Origin: Brachypodius melanocephalos
Taxonomy: Eukaryota > Chordata > Aves > Passeriformes > Pycnonotidae
DNA length: 64,000 nt
Assembly (NCBI GenBank): GCA_013398615.1
Contig: VZSR01000680.1
Coordinates: 1,409,852-1,473,851 of the forward strand
Direction of reading: 5' to 3'
A program made the position numbers and the translations under genes. Below, piece by piece: positions 34,716-47,200 of this stretch. Under the pieces are notes generated by a model. That model saw only the letters and a program-made list of their open reading frames with translations. It did no database searches and was not told the DNA's origin. Position 1 is the stretch's first letter, and each line of letters opens with the position of its first letter.

Positions 34716-37538
34716 TGAATGTTTTTGAACTATTTTCCCATATACTTAAGTATCTTCTTTTACACAAAGAGGTGTGGGCAGTTGTGCCACATCAGGTTGA
34801 CAAGTACCATGAAGAATATGTTTCCTGTGTAATTTGAATTGTGTAGACAGTTAACTAATTATGCTTCCAAATACCTAATATATGCAGTTAATCACTGTAG
34901 CTGCACATGCAAAGTGTGTCAAAGTTTTTTCTTAAAAGTTCAAGTGAGGAGCACCAATCCTCTACATTGCTGGAGTTTTCCTCTAAATTCTTGGAATTTT
35001 AATTGGTGGAATTATATTGGTGAGTGCATAATATAGAATATAGACTAATTTTGAGTACCTCCAGTGTTTGGACAGCATTGCTTTTGCAGATTGAGTTGAT
35101 AGAAATTTCAAATTTCTTTAGAAAGCAGTAAGAACAGCAACTTGGATGATATACCTAATATCATTTTTACACATTGAAAGTCTGTTATTAGTCCCAATGT
35201 GAATAATTAGCCAGCATAAAAGGAGAATTTTCAGTGTCTTCTTTCTAACTATGCTGTGAATATTGCTCGTGTTTGATGAACTCTAACAACCTACTCTTTC
35301 ATTGTTTAACACTGTTTGGCAATGGCATGTGTTAAACAAGTTATCATCATAGTTGCCTGTAGAGCAAAAGATAATTAGCCAGTGTTAAAAAAGATAAGTG
35401 GTGTTTTCCCTAATGCTCTGGCCGTCCTGCTTCTGTACAGAGCAAATGAAACAGAGGCAATATTTAGATTGCAGTAATAGTCTCAGGAGGACCTTCTCCT
35501 CTGCAAACACACCCACTTTTTATCCCACAAGTTTTAGTGACTCGAGGGCTTTTGCTTCTGTCCTTCCTCTTGGCAGTTGGAAATTTCCAGCCTGTGTGAA
35601 GGGTGCAACAGAATCTTGTCACAGAGAGTGAAGAGGATTTGTTGTTGTGTCAGGAAATAACCAAATATTCAGGAGGCTGTGGAATGCTGGGTGTGCCAGG
35701 CCTTCGTTTGCCCAGTAGGTGTCATCTATAGCATTAGGCAGTGATTAAAATTAGAAAAACAGGGCTTTAGAACAAGATGGGTTAGGACCAACTTCTGATG
35801 GCACAACTGCGTGTTTTCTCCTATTCCTCAAGAGTCATAAAGACAACGTGTGGCTTTGGAATATCTGTAAGTAATAACCATCTATGACTCCCATTTAAAT
35901 ATAAAATCTGGCATATTACACAGAGAATAATCAACAAGAATTCAGGACTGTTGCAGTTCAGCAAAATGAGATTGCCAAGGACAGAACTATTGTAGTTTCA
36001 TAGTGCAACTCATCAGCTTTACACCTGTGTGAGAGCCTCCTAGCCCTGTTGTGTTGAACTCATAGTTATGCTCAGCATTGCTCAGCAGCTTGGTTCTGTA
36101 CAGCAGCAGCCTGCTTTGATAGGGGAGGAGTTTGGCCTCTGGCCTCTGGAATTTTGCCACCCTCTAACTTTGGTCAAAATACATACACATTAGTTTCACT
36201 GTCTGTAAAAAAAATACAGGAGCACCTGGCATTAGAAGAGTTCCTTGGGATTAAATACTGGTAAGGCCCATCAAAGGGTTGTTCTCCATTTCCTCATGTC
36301 CTTTTTAAAAAATTCAGCAACACCAAATGGCATTTGGTCTGCAGGTTGTGTTGGGTAATGGGAATGGGAATCCTGGACAGCTTTAGCACAGTAACAGACC
36401 AGAGCCTTGTGGCTTGAAATCCTGAGTTCATGGAAGTCAGCTTTGCTCAAAATGTCCCCACAGGTAGGTAGGGGGTCCCACATAGATTTAGTTCTGCCAC
36501 TCATCCTAGGTTGGGAGACAACAGGAATGTGCCAGCTGCAGTTGTCAGACCCCTTTTCTAACAAAGAAACAGTACAAGCTTGTACAAGTCCTTCAGCTGA
36601 TTTGCCTGTCTGTGGACACTTGATAGTTAAAACCAGACTCCCTCTTTCAGTATTGGTCACATGCTAAGCACCAGGTCTTCCTCTTAGTGCTTTGTAAACG
36701 ACCATTTCCTAGTGATTTCTAGCTCCTCTCGTTTAGTGAATGAAGAACAACATGGTGCTCTCTGATGTCGAGGTACTTTTGTTCTTTCCAGAACAGATAA
36801 CACCTGTTATCCCAGTGTGGCTCATTTGATGCTGCTTAAGGAAATCAGAAGCTCAGGCTGTGATTGCCACTAGCTGTGCTGGGGACAGAGTGAGTGGGGG
36901 ACAGGGCTCCTGCTCCCCTCTGCCTTCCTTGCCTCCCCAGCAGGCAGTCTGGGCAGAAACTGGAAGGGACTCTTCTCCTCCACCGCCTTTCCATACAAGG
37001 CTGCTGATCACAAGGAATGGATTCTCCCAAACTAAAGGTACCTGGGTACAAATCCCTGGTGATGGGACCCCAGCTCTGTCTCCCAGCCCTAGAGGAACTG
37101 GTGAAATCCTCCATCTGTGGCAGAACGCCCCCCATCTCAGTCCTGAGTGCCAGACTTAACTATGGCATTAAATCAGCTCACATGAATTATTCAGAAGGGG
37201 TTGGAGTGAAATTCATGTTAGAGAAATAGATGTTTCAAATTTCCTGACTCTAAGAGGAGTCCTGGAGGTGTCCCCTGCAGTTACTTTGATAACAGTTTCT
37301 CTTTACAAATGATAATTGCACGATTCAAGCTTTTGTACCGTGTGGCCTTGTGAACTCTTGTCTCGTATCAAAGAACAATTTTCAGATCATTTCCATAGCA
37401 AAAAGAAAGTGATTATGGAGATAATCTGTTGAAAACACACATGCTGGATTTCAGTTGAAAACAATGAAATGCAGTCATGAAATGAGAAATCAAGTGTTAC
37501 CTAGCTGACAATATATAGAGAACAAATTGCCTAAGCAT

Positions 37539-37572
37539 TTTAGTTTACTGAGCTATTTAGTTTACTGAGATA
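37539..37572. repeat. 17-bp tandem duplication
   Basis: TTTAGTTTACTGAGCTA followed by TTTAGTTTACTGAGATA; the copies differ at one base. Confidence 0.85.
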
Positions 37573-39147
37573 AGAATTGAAAATTGGTCCCAAGATTAGT
37601 CTGATTATCAGGACACCTCTAGCAACAAGCACCTAAAGGTAAAGTCAATACTCTTCTACCCTGAATCTGTGAAGAAAAGGAAGAAGATTGAACAGTTTCA
37701 TTAACTGCTCTTTGCAGTTCTTATAAAAAAACTTCCATAGACGAGTATCACTTACATGTGTGCAGATGATTTGTCTGGGTGTGCTGCAGTCCTTGAGCAG
37801 CATTTGTCACAGAATCTCTCAGAGCTTTATAAACTTTAATATATTCATCCACCCATGGGGAGACTAATAATAGAAAAGCTCCTGATATTTTCTTTGCATG
37901 ATCAATGTGTACTTAGGTAGCAAGTGGAACTTTTAGTGGCATTGATGGTACAATCACACATCCTCACTTTTGTTTCCTGACTAATTTGTATTCCCAGCTG
38001 TGGAAAATGTAGGTTTGCCAACACTCTGACTTTTTGAGAGGCCATGGGGGTGTTGGATCATGGGGGAAGAAGGTGAGGGAGAGTTCCTGCCAGCACCTCA
38101 CCTTCCAAAATGTAGAAGCACAATAGCCTGTGCTGCATCCCTGGCTCCTTGCAGCTTTGATGGTAGGGAGTCCCACCACCTGTGCACCCTGCCCTGCTCC
38201 CTGCTGGCCCTTGCAATGCTATTTCCAATTAACTAATTATTTTGTCGCTCATTAAGTGAGCTTTTGACTGAGGAAAGCAATTTGATGACCAGAGAGGTCC
38301 TAAAGAGAACCAGGCAAAGCACCTCACATGAAAGCCCAGCAATCCCCACCTTCATCTGGAGAGAAGGGAGACTCACACGGGCTGAGCTCCACAAGATTGT
38401 GCCCACCCTATGGCTTGGTGTGGCTTGGAGCACGGTTTATTTATAAACTTTGTAAATCCTCTCTTGCCTAATACAGAGCCCCAAATGGAAGGTTTGTGCT
38501 AGTATTTAGCCATTGAAATAAATGTTTGTGTTACCTGATAGTAATTCATCTTACCAGTATGTAGAAGCTTGGTGGCATTTGTGCAGGGATTTATTTGCAT
38601 TTACAGTTGTACAGCACCTAATGGGTACTGGAAAGCCTTACTCAGCTCTGCAGTGCTATTAAATTTCAGTGTGTGGCTTTGCCACAGCAAAACCTGCTGC
38701 TGCTATTACGTTGCTGGTCTCTGGTGTTGATGGCAAATTTGTGGAGTAAATTCAAATCAGGAAGCTCTGAGTTGAGACCCCTGGAGGCAGTGACATCTGC
38801 CTGTCTTTGATAAGAATTTCTGAGAGCGAGAGTAAAGTACTTACAGTGAAATTAAAAGCTTTGATCTGTTTTGTTTTGTTTCATCATTATTTCATGTTTG
38901 AGTCCTTTACATGTGTCTTTCAGTTCTTCATTAGGCTGTGGTTTTTACTTACTGCTCTGGCACAGGGCAGACACCCAGCAGGTCAGTGGCACTGCCAGGA
39001 CTCACACCCTGGCTCCAGCCTGAGCCCACTTAAATGAAACAGGTGCTAGACACACCCAGAGTGACATGACTTCAAAGAAAGTGACCCTCTGGAAGGGCCC
39101 AGCTCACTGGGGCAGCCCCAGACACCCAGGCACACAGCAGAGCTGAT

Positions 39148-39465
39148 GATAGAATTCCACAATTATTTAGATTGGAACAGACCTTTAAGGCTGAGTCCAG
39201 TGACTAACTTAGAAATGCCAGGTTCACAAGTGCCACATTTACCAATCTTTTAAATACTTTCAGAGATGGTGTCCCTTGTTTTCTGGGAGCAAAGCCTGAC
39301 CCCCACCTGGCTGCACTCTCCTGTCTGGGAATTGTAGAGAGCAAGCAGGTTCCCCCTGAGCCTCTTTCCTTCCAGGCTGGTTGACTGTCTCTCCTGACTG
39401 GTTGTGTCTCTGTCCTCCACTCAACACTTGCTGGATGAGGCTCCTGGAGCCCCTCAGCGGAGGGG
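39148..39465 (-). mobile_element. Decayed CR1 LINE 3' fragment
   Basis: Starts AGAATTCCACAATTATTTAG then GATTGGAACAGACCTTTAAG, a diverged antisense CR1 3' end. It continues with CCCCCACCTGGCTGCACTCTC and CCTGAGCCTCTTTCCTTCCA-like blocks, seen also in the 31 kb copy. It is older or more mutated than that copy, and the right edge is approximate. Confidence 0.75.
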
Positions 39466-41107
39466 ACTAAAAAAGAAAAAAAAAAATTTTAAAAAAAAGG
39501 TAGAAATATATTAAATGTATTGTGTGGAAAGTTCTTGAAATAAACCAGCCACACTGGAAGAGTGTCAGCTGCAACTGCAACTAGTCAGCTGTGTTTCTAG
39601 CATGAATATTGAGGGGAAGGGTGGTTTATTGCAGCATTTTAAGCCCAAAGATGAAATGCAAAAGTGAATTTAAATTTCTGTGGTAACTGCTCAATCAAAG
39701 GTTGGAGTGCAGTATTTCTGCTGCATTTAAACAGCAAAGAACCATCTGTGATTTGCCAGTGCAAATGCAAACAAGAACCTCAAAGGGCAGTGGCATCGTT
39801 ATTATTTTTTTTTCCTTCTACTTGGCCAGAATGTACTATAGCAAGCTTATGTATGCTTTGTAGTATCTTTTCCTGTCATGACAATTTAGTTTTTGTTTTC
39901 TTTTTTTAAGGGAGGGAAAAAATCCCAGCTCTTGCTTTAATGATCTTCACCATGGTGAGCTTAAAAGTGGCTTAGAGCAGGAGAGTCTGGCATTTTCTGT
40001 TTGCATCAGTCAGTTGCTAGTGATTGATCTCAGAAGCCAGGCTTCATTTTTGAAGCAAAATAGGCTGCAGTTGGAAAAACCTGATTAAAGTGAGTAGAGT
40101 TTTACCTGATGCAGCTATTGCCACCCATTTCAGTGTAATTACTTTCTTTCCAGCTACAGATGACATGCAGAACACAGAACAAAAAGTACACAGCAGTTTA
40201 TAATGCATTCTTCTTAAAGTTTAAGTGATCCTAATAGGCCATCAAACTACTGGAAAAGTGCTTGGCCTGTGGAATGAACTGATCCAGCTGCTGTGGTTTG
40301 TGTTGCTTACATTGGCGTCTGCCATGAGAGGAGCTGCTTGCTGGGCTGACATTATTGTGAAATCATCTTGCAGCATCTTGCAAAAAATTGCTGCTGTGAT
40401 GGTAAACTAAATCCTAAAAAAAAAAAAAAAAAAATTGAGTGGTCATGACTTTGCTTCCTGACTTCTGAGGGTTTAGGTCCTAGGGGCTTCTCTCTCTAAA
40501 AGAGTTTGAAACCTCAAAGCAACTGAGATCCTGACAAAAAAATTACTCATTCTGGCATTGCTCTGTGTTACTTCCCAGCAGAAAGAAGTGTTCCTTTTCC
40601 TCTCATTTCTGAGGGGCAAGAGGCAGTGGGCAGGAAGAATGGGTGAAATTACTTTGGGAGAGGTGCAAATACAAAACTGACAGGCTTGGAGACAACACAC
40701 TTCATTCAAATGGCCATTTGCAGAACAGATCCTCTGCAAGATCACTTATGGCACCTGAGAAAGTCACAGAAAGCACAGAAAACAGTCTAGCATGGTAAAA
40801 TAAAGAGCCCTGAAGTCTGGCATAGCTGTAAAACAACTTTCACTTGGTAGGGGAGGCTGGGAACCCTGCAGCTCCTAGTTCTTTTCAAAGACAATGCCCA
40901 TGCCACAGCAAGGAACACATATCTGCAAATCTCCACCAAAAACATCTATTTAAAATACTATCAAACATTACAGGCTGCACTCTCTTGCAACTGCGTTAAT
41001 TATTAAGGCAGCAGGCAGAGCTCTGTAAATGGCTCCTTTCTGTTAGCACAGCACTGAGCTTAAAAGTCTAAAGGTTTAAAAGTTTAAAGGTTAGGGTGGT
41101 GGCAGAC

Positions 41108-41125
41108 TGATGATGATGATGATGA
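41108..41125. repeat. (TGA)6 trinucleotide microsatellite
   Basis: Six perfect TGA units in intergenic DNA. Confidence 0.9.
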
Positions 41126-41218
41126 GGTATGATTTGGGGAGTTTTCTGGCATGGGGGAGAGGTGTCTTCTAATACTGGAAGCAATGTTAGGAAAAATCAG
41201 CCTGCCTCCCATGTAGCA

Positions 41219-41240
41219 GGGGCTGGGAGGGAGGAGGGGG
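41219..41240 (+). other. Canonical G-quadruplex motif
   Basis: GGGG-CT-GGG-A-GGG-AGGA-GGGGG on the + strand, about 0.75 kb past the likely PHF21B poly(A) site. Folding is inferred. Confidence 0.65.
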
Positions 41241-41986
41241 CAGCTGAGCTGTAGCGGAAGCAGGAGTGCAGTGCTGAGTTCCCTTGCCTATTGCAGCCTC
41301 AAATTAAACAGTAATACTGCCAGGAGGTGAAGATAAGGCAACACACTCCCAGACAAAAAAAATACCCTTTCCCCTACCCCTGGTGAGAAAACCCCAACCC
41401 TGTTTCTGCTCTGCATAAGCACTAGCCACTCTGGCAGGCTTTATGCAGCATTTTTGTGACAGTGTTCTGCTTTAATTAGATTAATTTTATTGGGAAGATG
41501 CTCCATCCCTTCCACCAGCCAGAAATCAGCCAATCCCTGCTAGGGCCCTCTCTCCCTGTTTCTTTACTACAGTTATAAAGTGATGCATAAATTACTTTAC
41601 AAAGTAGGGTCACCACACACTGGAAGAGCACCTGAGAGTGCAGAAAGAAAGCAAAGCCCAGGGGTTTGGTGGATTGGCAATTATTCCAAGAGGAGGGAAG
41701 CCAAGCACAGGACGGGACAGGGTGCCTCTGCCTGGGAGACACAGTGGCCTCAAGGAAGAGCCACTTTCCTGACAGAAAGCAAGCAGAAAAGATTGTACTC
41801 ATTCTTGGAGCAGTAAAGTTTGAAAATGGAACACAGTGGTGGAGAAATCAGCACCACCTGTTCTTCAAGTCACTTTTCCTGCCCCAAAGATAGTCTGGCC
41901 AGGGAGGGGTCCCTGAAGAGGCCCTGGGCCCTGTGACCCTCGGCAGCAGAGACCACCACAACAATGCCAGGAAATTGTCAGTCAAG

Positions 41987-41992
41987 TTTAAT
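41987..41992 (-). terminator. Candidate poly(A) signal ATTAAA for PHF21B
   Basis: A common variant hexamer, with a GU-rich downstream element 25-40 nt beyond it on the minus strand. Chosen for its context over the other hexamers nearby. Confidence 0.5.
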
Positions 41993-42959
41993 GCATCATA
42001 AAGAAGTAAAACTACATTGGCATATTTAAGACAAACACTTTTTTTTTTTTCCTATGCACACTATCCACTGGACAGCCCCCTTTTCAAAATAACTACTTTT
42101 AACAGTTGAAGACAGTTCTTCAGAAATTTTTCACATATTCAACCTTCCACCCTTTTCATTTTTTCTTTTTTAAATTTGTCTGAGAAGGAAAAAAATCATG
42201 AAACCTGAAAAAACATCTACATTGCATGCCACTCAGAATGCATAATTGCATACATTAACCAATGTATAACAACTGTGTTTTACTTAGTTCACTTTGTTCA
42301 TCAATAAAAGAATATAAAAATCTTGTTCAATCGCGTGTTGTGTATTAAAATAGATTTGTATAGTACTGCACAGTTTCTCCCGGAGTTGTGAAAATGGTTG
42401 GAGGGACTACGTGCTGCCTAGTGATGGGCAACAGAAAAAGCCAGTCCCTCATGTGTTTATTTTTTTAAATTAAAAAACAAACAAAGAAAAAGGCTATTCG
42501 GCACCGTGTGATATGCTGATGTGAGAGACTAACCTTGTGTCCTGCTCTGGTGGCTTTCCACGAGTACCTGTTGTGCCAGCTGATGGAGAACTCCCAAGGA
42601 CAGGGACAGTGGCACTGGGCAGTGTCAGCTGGGAAAGCCGGGGTGTCCATCACCACCTTCCCAGGCAGCTGCAGGAGACTGGGGGCCAGGCAGGACCTTG
42701 CAGGATCAGGAAGACCAGCTAGTGAAACAAGCAGGTGCACTGGGATTTTCTCAGGCTGATGCTAAACACTTCCCAAATATGCTAAAATCCAACAAAAAGT
42801 TAAAAAGGAGTCAAGTTTCCAAAAACTGAAATCCTCCCAAACCCTTTTAATTTTCCATGCCCTGTCCCTCCCCAGAAGTCTTGAGTTTGAGTCTCCAGTT
42901 TGAGAAACAACCCCTTGAGGCAGTTTTTTTTTTCCTGTACCATTTCAGCAGATATTTCT

Positions 42960-43045
42960 ACAAAAAAACCCAAACAAACAAACAAAAAACCCCCAACCAA
43001 ACAAAAAACCCCAAACAAACCAAACCCAAACAAACAAACAAAAAA
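42960..43045. repeat. CAAA-type low-complexity tract (GU-rich in the PHF21B transcript)
   Basis: CAAACAAACAAA units mixed with CCCC and AAAAAA, about 85 bp, inside the inferred 3'UTR. In the mRNA it would read as UUUG and GGGG/UUUUUU units. Confidence 0.9.
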
Positions 43046-44061
43046 TAATGTTACATATCTTTAACAATAAAAATGCAGTACAAAAATGTAAAGTTATCTT
43101 TTTGGCATATTATCTGTACTGACAAGAAACAAAACCCCAGAATATTTATTTGCTTTTTTTTCTTTAAAAAAGAATCCAAAATGAACAAAAAGACAGAAAA
43201 CCACAAAATAATCTCTTTAAAAAATGAAACCCAAACTGTCAAAGATATCCACTCTTACGGTTGATGCTAAACCTTGCACAAAAACTCCATGAGAAAAATA
43301 CACTGATAGCAAAATAAGTAAAAAGGACCTGCAAAAGGAGTTTTACAGTCGTATTTTTTAAATATTTTGGAACGCATATACAGAAGCATCAGCATGAAAA
43401 TACTTCAATATTTTACTAGAAATGCTAACTTCATACAGTTTCTTTATTTAAATATCTGAATTCTCAAGTCTAATAATGCAGAAAAAAAAAAAAAAAGATC
43501 TTTTGTTTCCAAGGCTCTGTGAGTGTCCGTGATGCTGTTCTGGTCAAAACCACCCCCATCTCCAGGTCCCCTGAATCGATGGGGCCGAATTGCTCCTCTG
43601 AAAACAACCCCTGTCAGGTGCTAAGTCGCTCAGTTTCTGCTTATCTCACCGATTTCCCCCCCACACACATAGCTTTCAGCCCAACTACTTCTCTAATTCC
43701 TCACTAACTCCTCTCCCCTTAGCACAGAAAGCCTGTCTGCCACCAGGAAAGGCTCTCCTGCTTCCTACCAGCCATGCTCCTCCTGTTCATCCTCAGTCAT
43801 AGATACATTAAGGCCAACATAACCAAACAAAATGTCATGAGTACTGGAGGTCTTGGCAAATACAAAACTGCAGCACAGCCCTCTCTGTGGGAACCCCCTG
43901 CCACAGTGACCTGCAAACTGGGCTGGCTGCTCTGCAAGCCTCTACGTGGATCCAAACTGAGATTGCTCCTTCTGTCCTTTGTTCCAGCCTCGTCTCTCCC
44001 CTGCTCACGTGCACAAAGTTTCTGGTGGCCCCTTCCTCAGAGCTCCCACGGCCGCCTCCTG

Positions 44062-44286
44062 TCAGTTGTTGCCCTGCGATGGCTGCAGGGCTTTGTGCAT
44101 GGCAGCAGAGGCAGCAGAGGGTTTGATCCAGGGGATGGACAGCAGGGAGGTGGTGGTGGTGGTCGTCATGGTAACCTGAATCATCTGCTCGTTTTGTATC
44201 AGTCTAATGAGGGTTTTGAGGCGTTCCAGTGATGACTGAGTCCCTTTCTGCTGGGCCATCAGGCTGGTTTTTATCTCTAAGCATTT
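44062..44286 (-). CDS. PHF21B: PHF21B last coding exon (coiled coil end and tail)
   Basis: The exon is 225 nt including the stop. The acceptor (minus) is TTTATTTGACAG at 44287-44288. It encodes KCLEIKTSLMAQQKGTQSSL, then ERLKTLIRLIQNEQMIQVTM and a run of six Thr, ending SQGNN. Human PHF21B ends in a closely similar way. Confidence 0.96.
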   Translation of the reverse strand, partial: KCLEIKTSLMAQQKGTQSSLERLKTLIRLIQNEQMIQVTMTTTTTTSLLSIPWIKPSAASAAMHKALQPSQGNN

Positions 44287-47200
44287 CTGTCAAATAAAGA
44301 GAAGGGGAGAGAGAAGGAGAAGACTGAGAATACATTCAAAGTAGTGTCAAACATCTCTCCAAACATCCTTTGGTGCCTTGGGTGCACATTCTGCTCAAAT
44401 GAAGTATGTTCTCCTTTGGGGAAAGCAAACCCACAGCTTAACAAATGGAGCGATCAGCAGTGCTGCACACATTGCAGCAGCTGTGTGAGGGAACAACACT
44501 TTTCCCCGGCAGAATGTGTTTGGAGGATATTTGTGACTCCATCCTGTCTACAGGAACACCTTCTGCACTGCACAGAGGTGCCTGGCACGGCAGGGCAGTA
44601 GCTGTGTTACTGAAAATACAGAAGGTACCACTCAGGTCTCCAACTCTTACCAAAGGACCCTCATAAATGCTTGGTGGGTGAAGCTCACCAGGATGCATTC
44701 CACATGTGCCACACCTTTCAGGGAATGGGCACTGTGAAGATACATTAATCTCACTGAACATGAGAGCAATATTTTTCTGGCAGAAGACTTTGTTCCAAGA
44801 CACAACTGTGACACCACAGCACCCAGAAGAAAACTTTCACCACTCAGGGTCACCAAACTGCAAACAAAGGCATCCCAAATCCTCCATTTCTCCAAGAAGA
44901 GATAGCAAGAGTCAGTAATTCTCCTTTCCCTCCCCAGCCATGGACTGCTGCCTCCAGCACCCTGTTTTTCTGTGAGGGACAGACCCACACCCTGACTCTG
45001 TCTGCCAGGTGAAAGGGGAGAGCAGCCTCTACCACCTGAACCTGTTTTCTTTCTCCCAGTGCACCCAGGATTGTGACCAAGCTGATTACTTGTCTGCACA
45101 TTGCTCCTCTGTGGCAATGGTCCAGACTGCCCAGGCTGGGGATTCTCCAGTCCTGTGGAACTGGGAAATGCTCACTGGAAAATCAACTTGTTTGGAAAGC
45201 AACTGCTCAGAGGTTGGTTAACAGGGATGAAATTTCAGATGAAAGATAAATTATGTTCTGTTTTTACCATTGCAGCTGTGGGATGTATGAGAGTGTTCTT
45301 TTTCATATAAATCTGTTAAAATGTCAGAATGAAATTGCTCTGTGCTGGGACGCCTTTAATTTATTTTCTCCTTTCAAGTGGACACATTTCCAATAGATAC
45401 AATCATTGGCTAATATTACCATTTAAATAATACAGTGTTGCCCGCTGAAAGAACCTGATTCTGCTTAGGTAGAAATTTTACTGATTTTGACAGCTTTTAT
45501 TTTTCCAAATTCCTCAGCCCACTGCACTCTCTGTGGTTCCATTAGTGCTATACACATGTACAGGGAATGTACAGTGATGTCTTTTAATAAGTTATTGCTT
45601 GTCCTTCCACTCTGTTTTACGTGATAAATATTTTAACATGCCTCTCCTGGATAACTGCAATGGTAAAACAAGCAGTGACCAATTACTCCTGCAGCTGCCA
45701 CTTTGATTTTTCCAGGGTGTAAGGAAGTGTCAAATATTTATTGAGGCTTCCATGCAAACTAACAGCTACCTCCTAGGAGGGAGGTAGCCCCAGATAGTTC
45801 CTTCAGCCTCGAAGGGTAGGAATTAGACTTTGAATTCAGCCCATTCAGCCAGAAACTGCTCCTCATAGCACAATATATGTGAAAGACACCTCCAGACAAC
45901 ATTTACCTTTGAAATGAGTTTGGAGAGACAAAATAGTCAGTGTCCAGTCATGGAGAGGAGCTACAACATTCAGTAACGATGGTTATTTCTACTTAATATC
46001 AAGAGGTTCGAGATAATGGACAAGCAGCTACCACCAGAGGACACACTTGTGACTAAACTTTTCACCTAGAGGATGGAAGCACCTTGAAGCCATTGTGGAT
46101 GCAAGTACAAGGAAGGCAGCCATGGCTATTTGTGGAGTTTTGGAGTTTTGCCACAGGAATTCAAGTGATTTCTCCTCCTCAAGCCTGCCAGGGTGGCCTT
46201 GCTTTTCTGCATAAACAAAATGCACATGTACTTCCTCAGAAACACATTCACACTTGAAAATCTATTGCTTGGGAGCTTGAATCATTTTCTAGCCACAGAA
46301 TACCTTTTTTGTGGGCTGAAATTCTTTATAAACATCTCTTCAGGAGACTCTGTGTCCCCATCAGGTGTCCTACCTTCACTGCACTGTTGAGAAGTCGATC
46401 TTTTTCTTCTAACTGTCTGTGCTCACTCTTCAGCTCACTGCTTCTCTTTAATAACTTTCGCTTCTCCTCTTCTTTGACTGTGGAACAATGAGATTAAGGA
46501 TGCAGAGGTTAAGAAAAGGATGCACTGTGCACTTGAGGACAGAAAGCAGAAGCAGGTATTTTACATGGCGAGTTTAATGTCTCATTGGCTTTTTGTCAGC
46601 AGGTACAGCCAAAGAAATCTGGAGTTTCTGCTTGCAGGCATTTCTTCACTAAAAAGGTGGTTGGGCATTGGCAGGGGCTGCCCAGGGAGGTTTGGAGTGC
46701 CCATCCCCAGAGCTGTCCAGGGAACGGCTGGATGTGGCACAGAGTGTTCTGGGCTAGGGACAAGGTGCGGTCAGTCACAGCCTGGACTCCATGACCTTGG
46801 GGGTCTTTTCCAACCTGAATGTTTCTGGGATTCTATGCATGTGTCTATGTCAATGGTCAGCACACAGGAGCACAACCCAAAAGGTGCACCTTTAAGGTGA
46901 ATTAAAATTCGTCCTTAGACCACGTGTGATCCTGGAGGTCTCCAAGAAAGAGGTGAGTGGTATTTAGGAAGAGGCCAGCCCCTTGGAATGGCAATAGTTA
47001 GTGACTGTGGCAGAAAAGCAATTATAACTGTGCCAGACCTCCATAAACGTCCTTACAAATATGATCTAATGCCCCAAACAGCCTATTGTAAGAGTGCAAC
47101 AGAGAATTAAAAAAGAATGATGCCCAATGCACATCTGTCACACAGAGTATGACTCAAGGGGCTGTCATACCACATAACACTGAAACAATTAGGAAATGAT

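Larger units (their letters stand above)
34716..41960. other. Intergenic region between the two convergent genes
   Basis: About 7.2 kb with no exon I can support. It contains a decayed CR1 (39148-39465), a 17-bp tandem pair at 37539-37572, an A run near 40418-40434, a (TGA)6 array and a G-quadruplex motif near 41.2 kb. Moderately GC-rich patches at 36.9-37.1 and 38.0-38.2 kb resemble no family I know. Confidence 0.75.
41970..44061 (-). other. PHF21B: Probable PHF21B 3'UTR
   Basis: A/T-rich sequence continues for 2.1 kb past the stop without an intervening gene. An ATTAAA hexamer (minus strand, 41987-41992) followed by a GU-rich stretch, TGTTGTGGTGGTC on the minus strand near 41950-41963, makes a plausible distal cleavage site. 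Earlier AATAAA hexamers at 43443-43448, 43145-43150 and 42456-42461 could give shorter isoforms. Another at 41486-41491 could give a longer one. Confidence 0.6.

Noticed and set aside
43774..44232. 152-codon + strand frame overlapping the PHF21B end
   Set aside because: It is the antisense shadow of the last PHF21B exon and 3'UTR.
44647..45117. 156-codon - strand frame between the last two PHF21B exons
   Set aside because: The flanking exons join exactly in phase (VK to KCLE), as in human, and the frame has no known domain.
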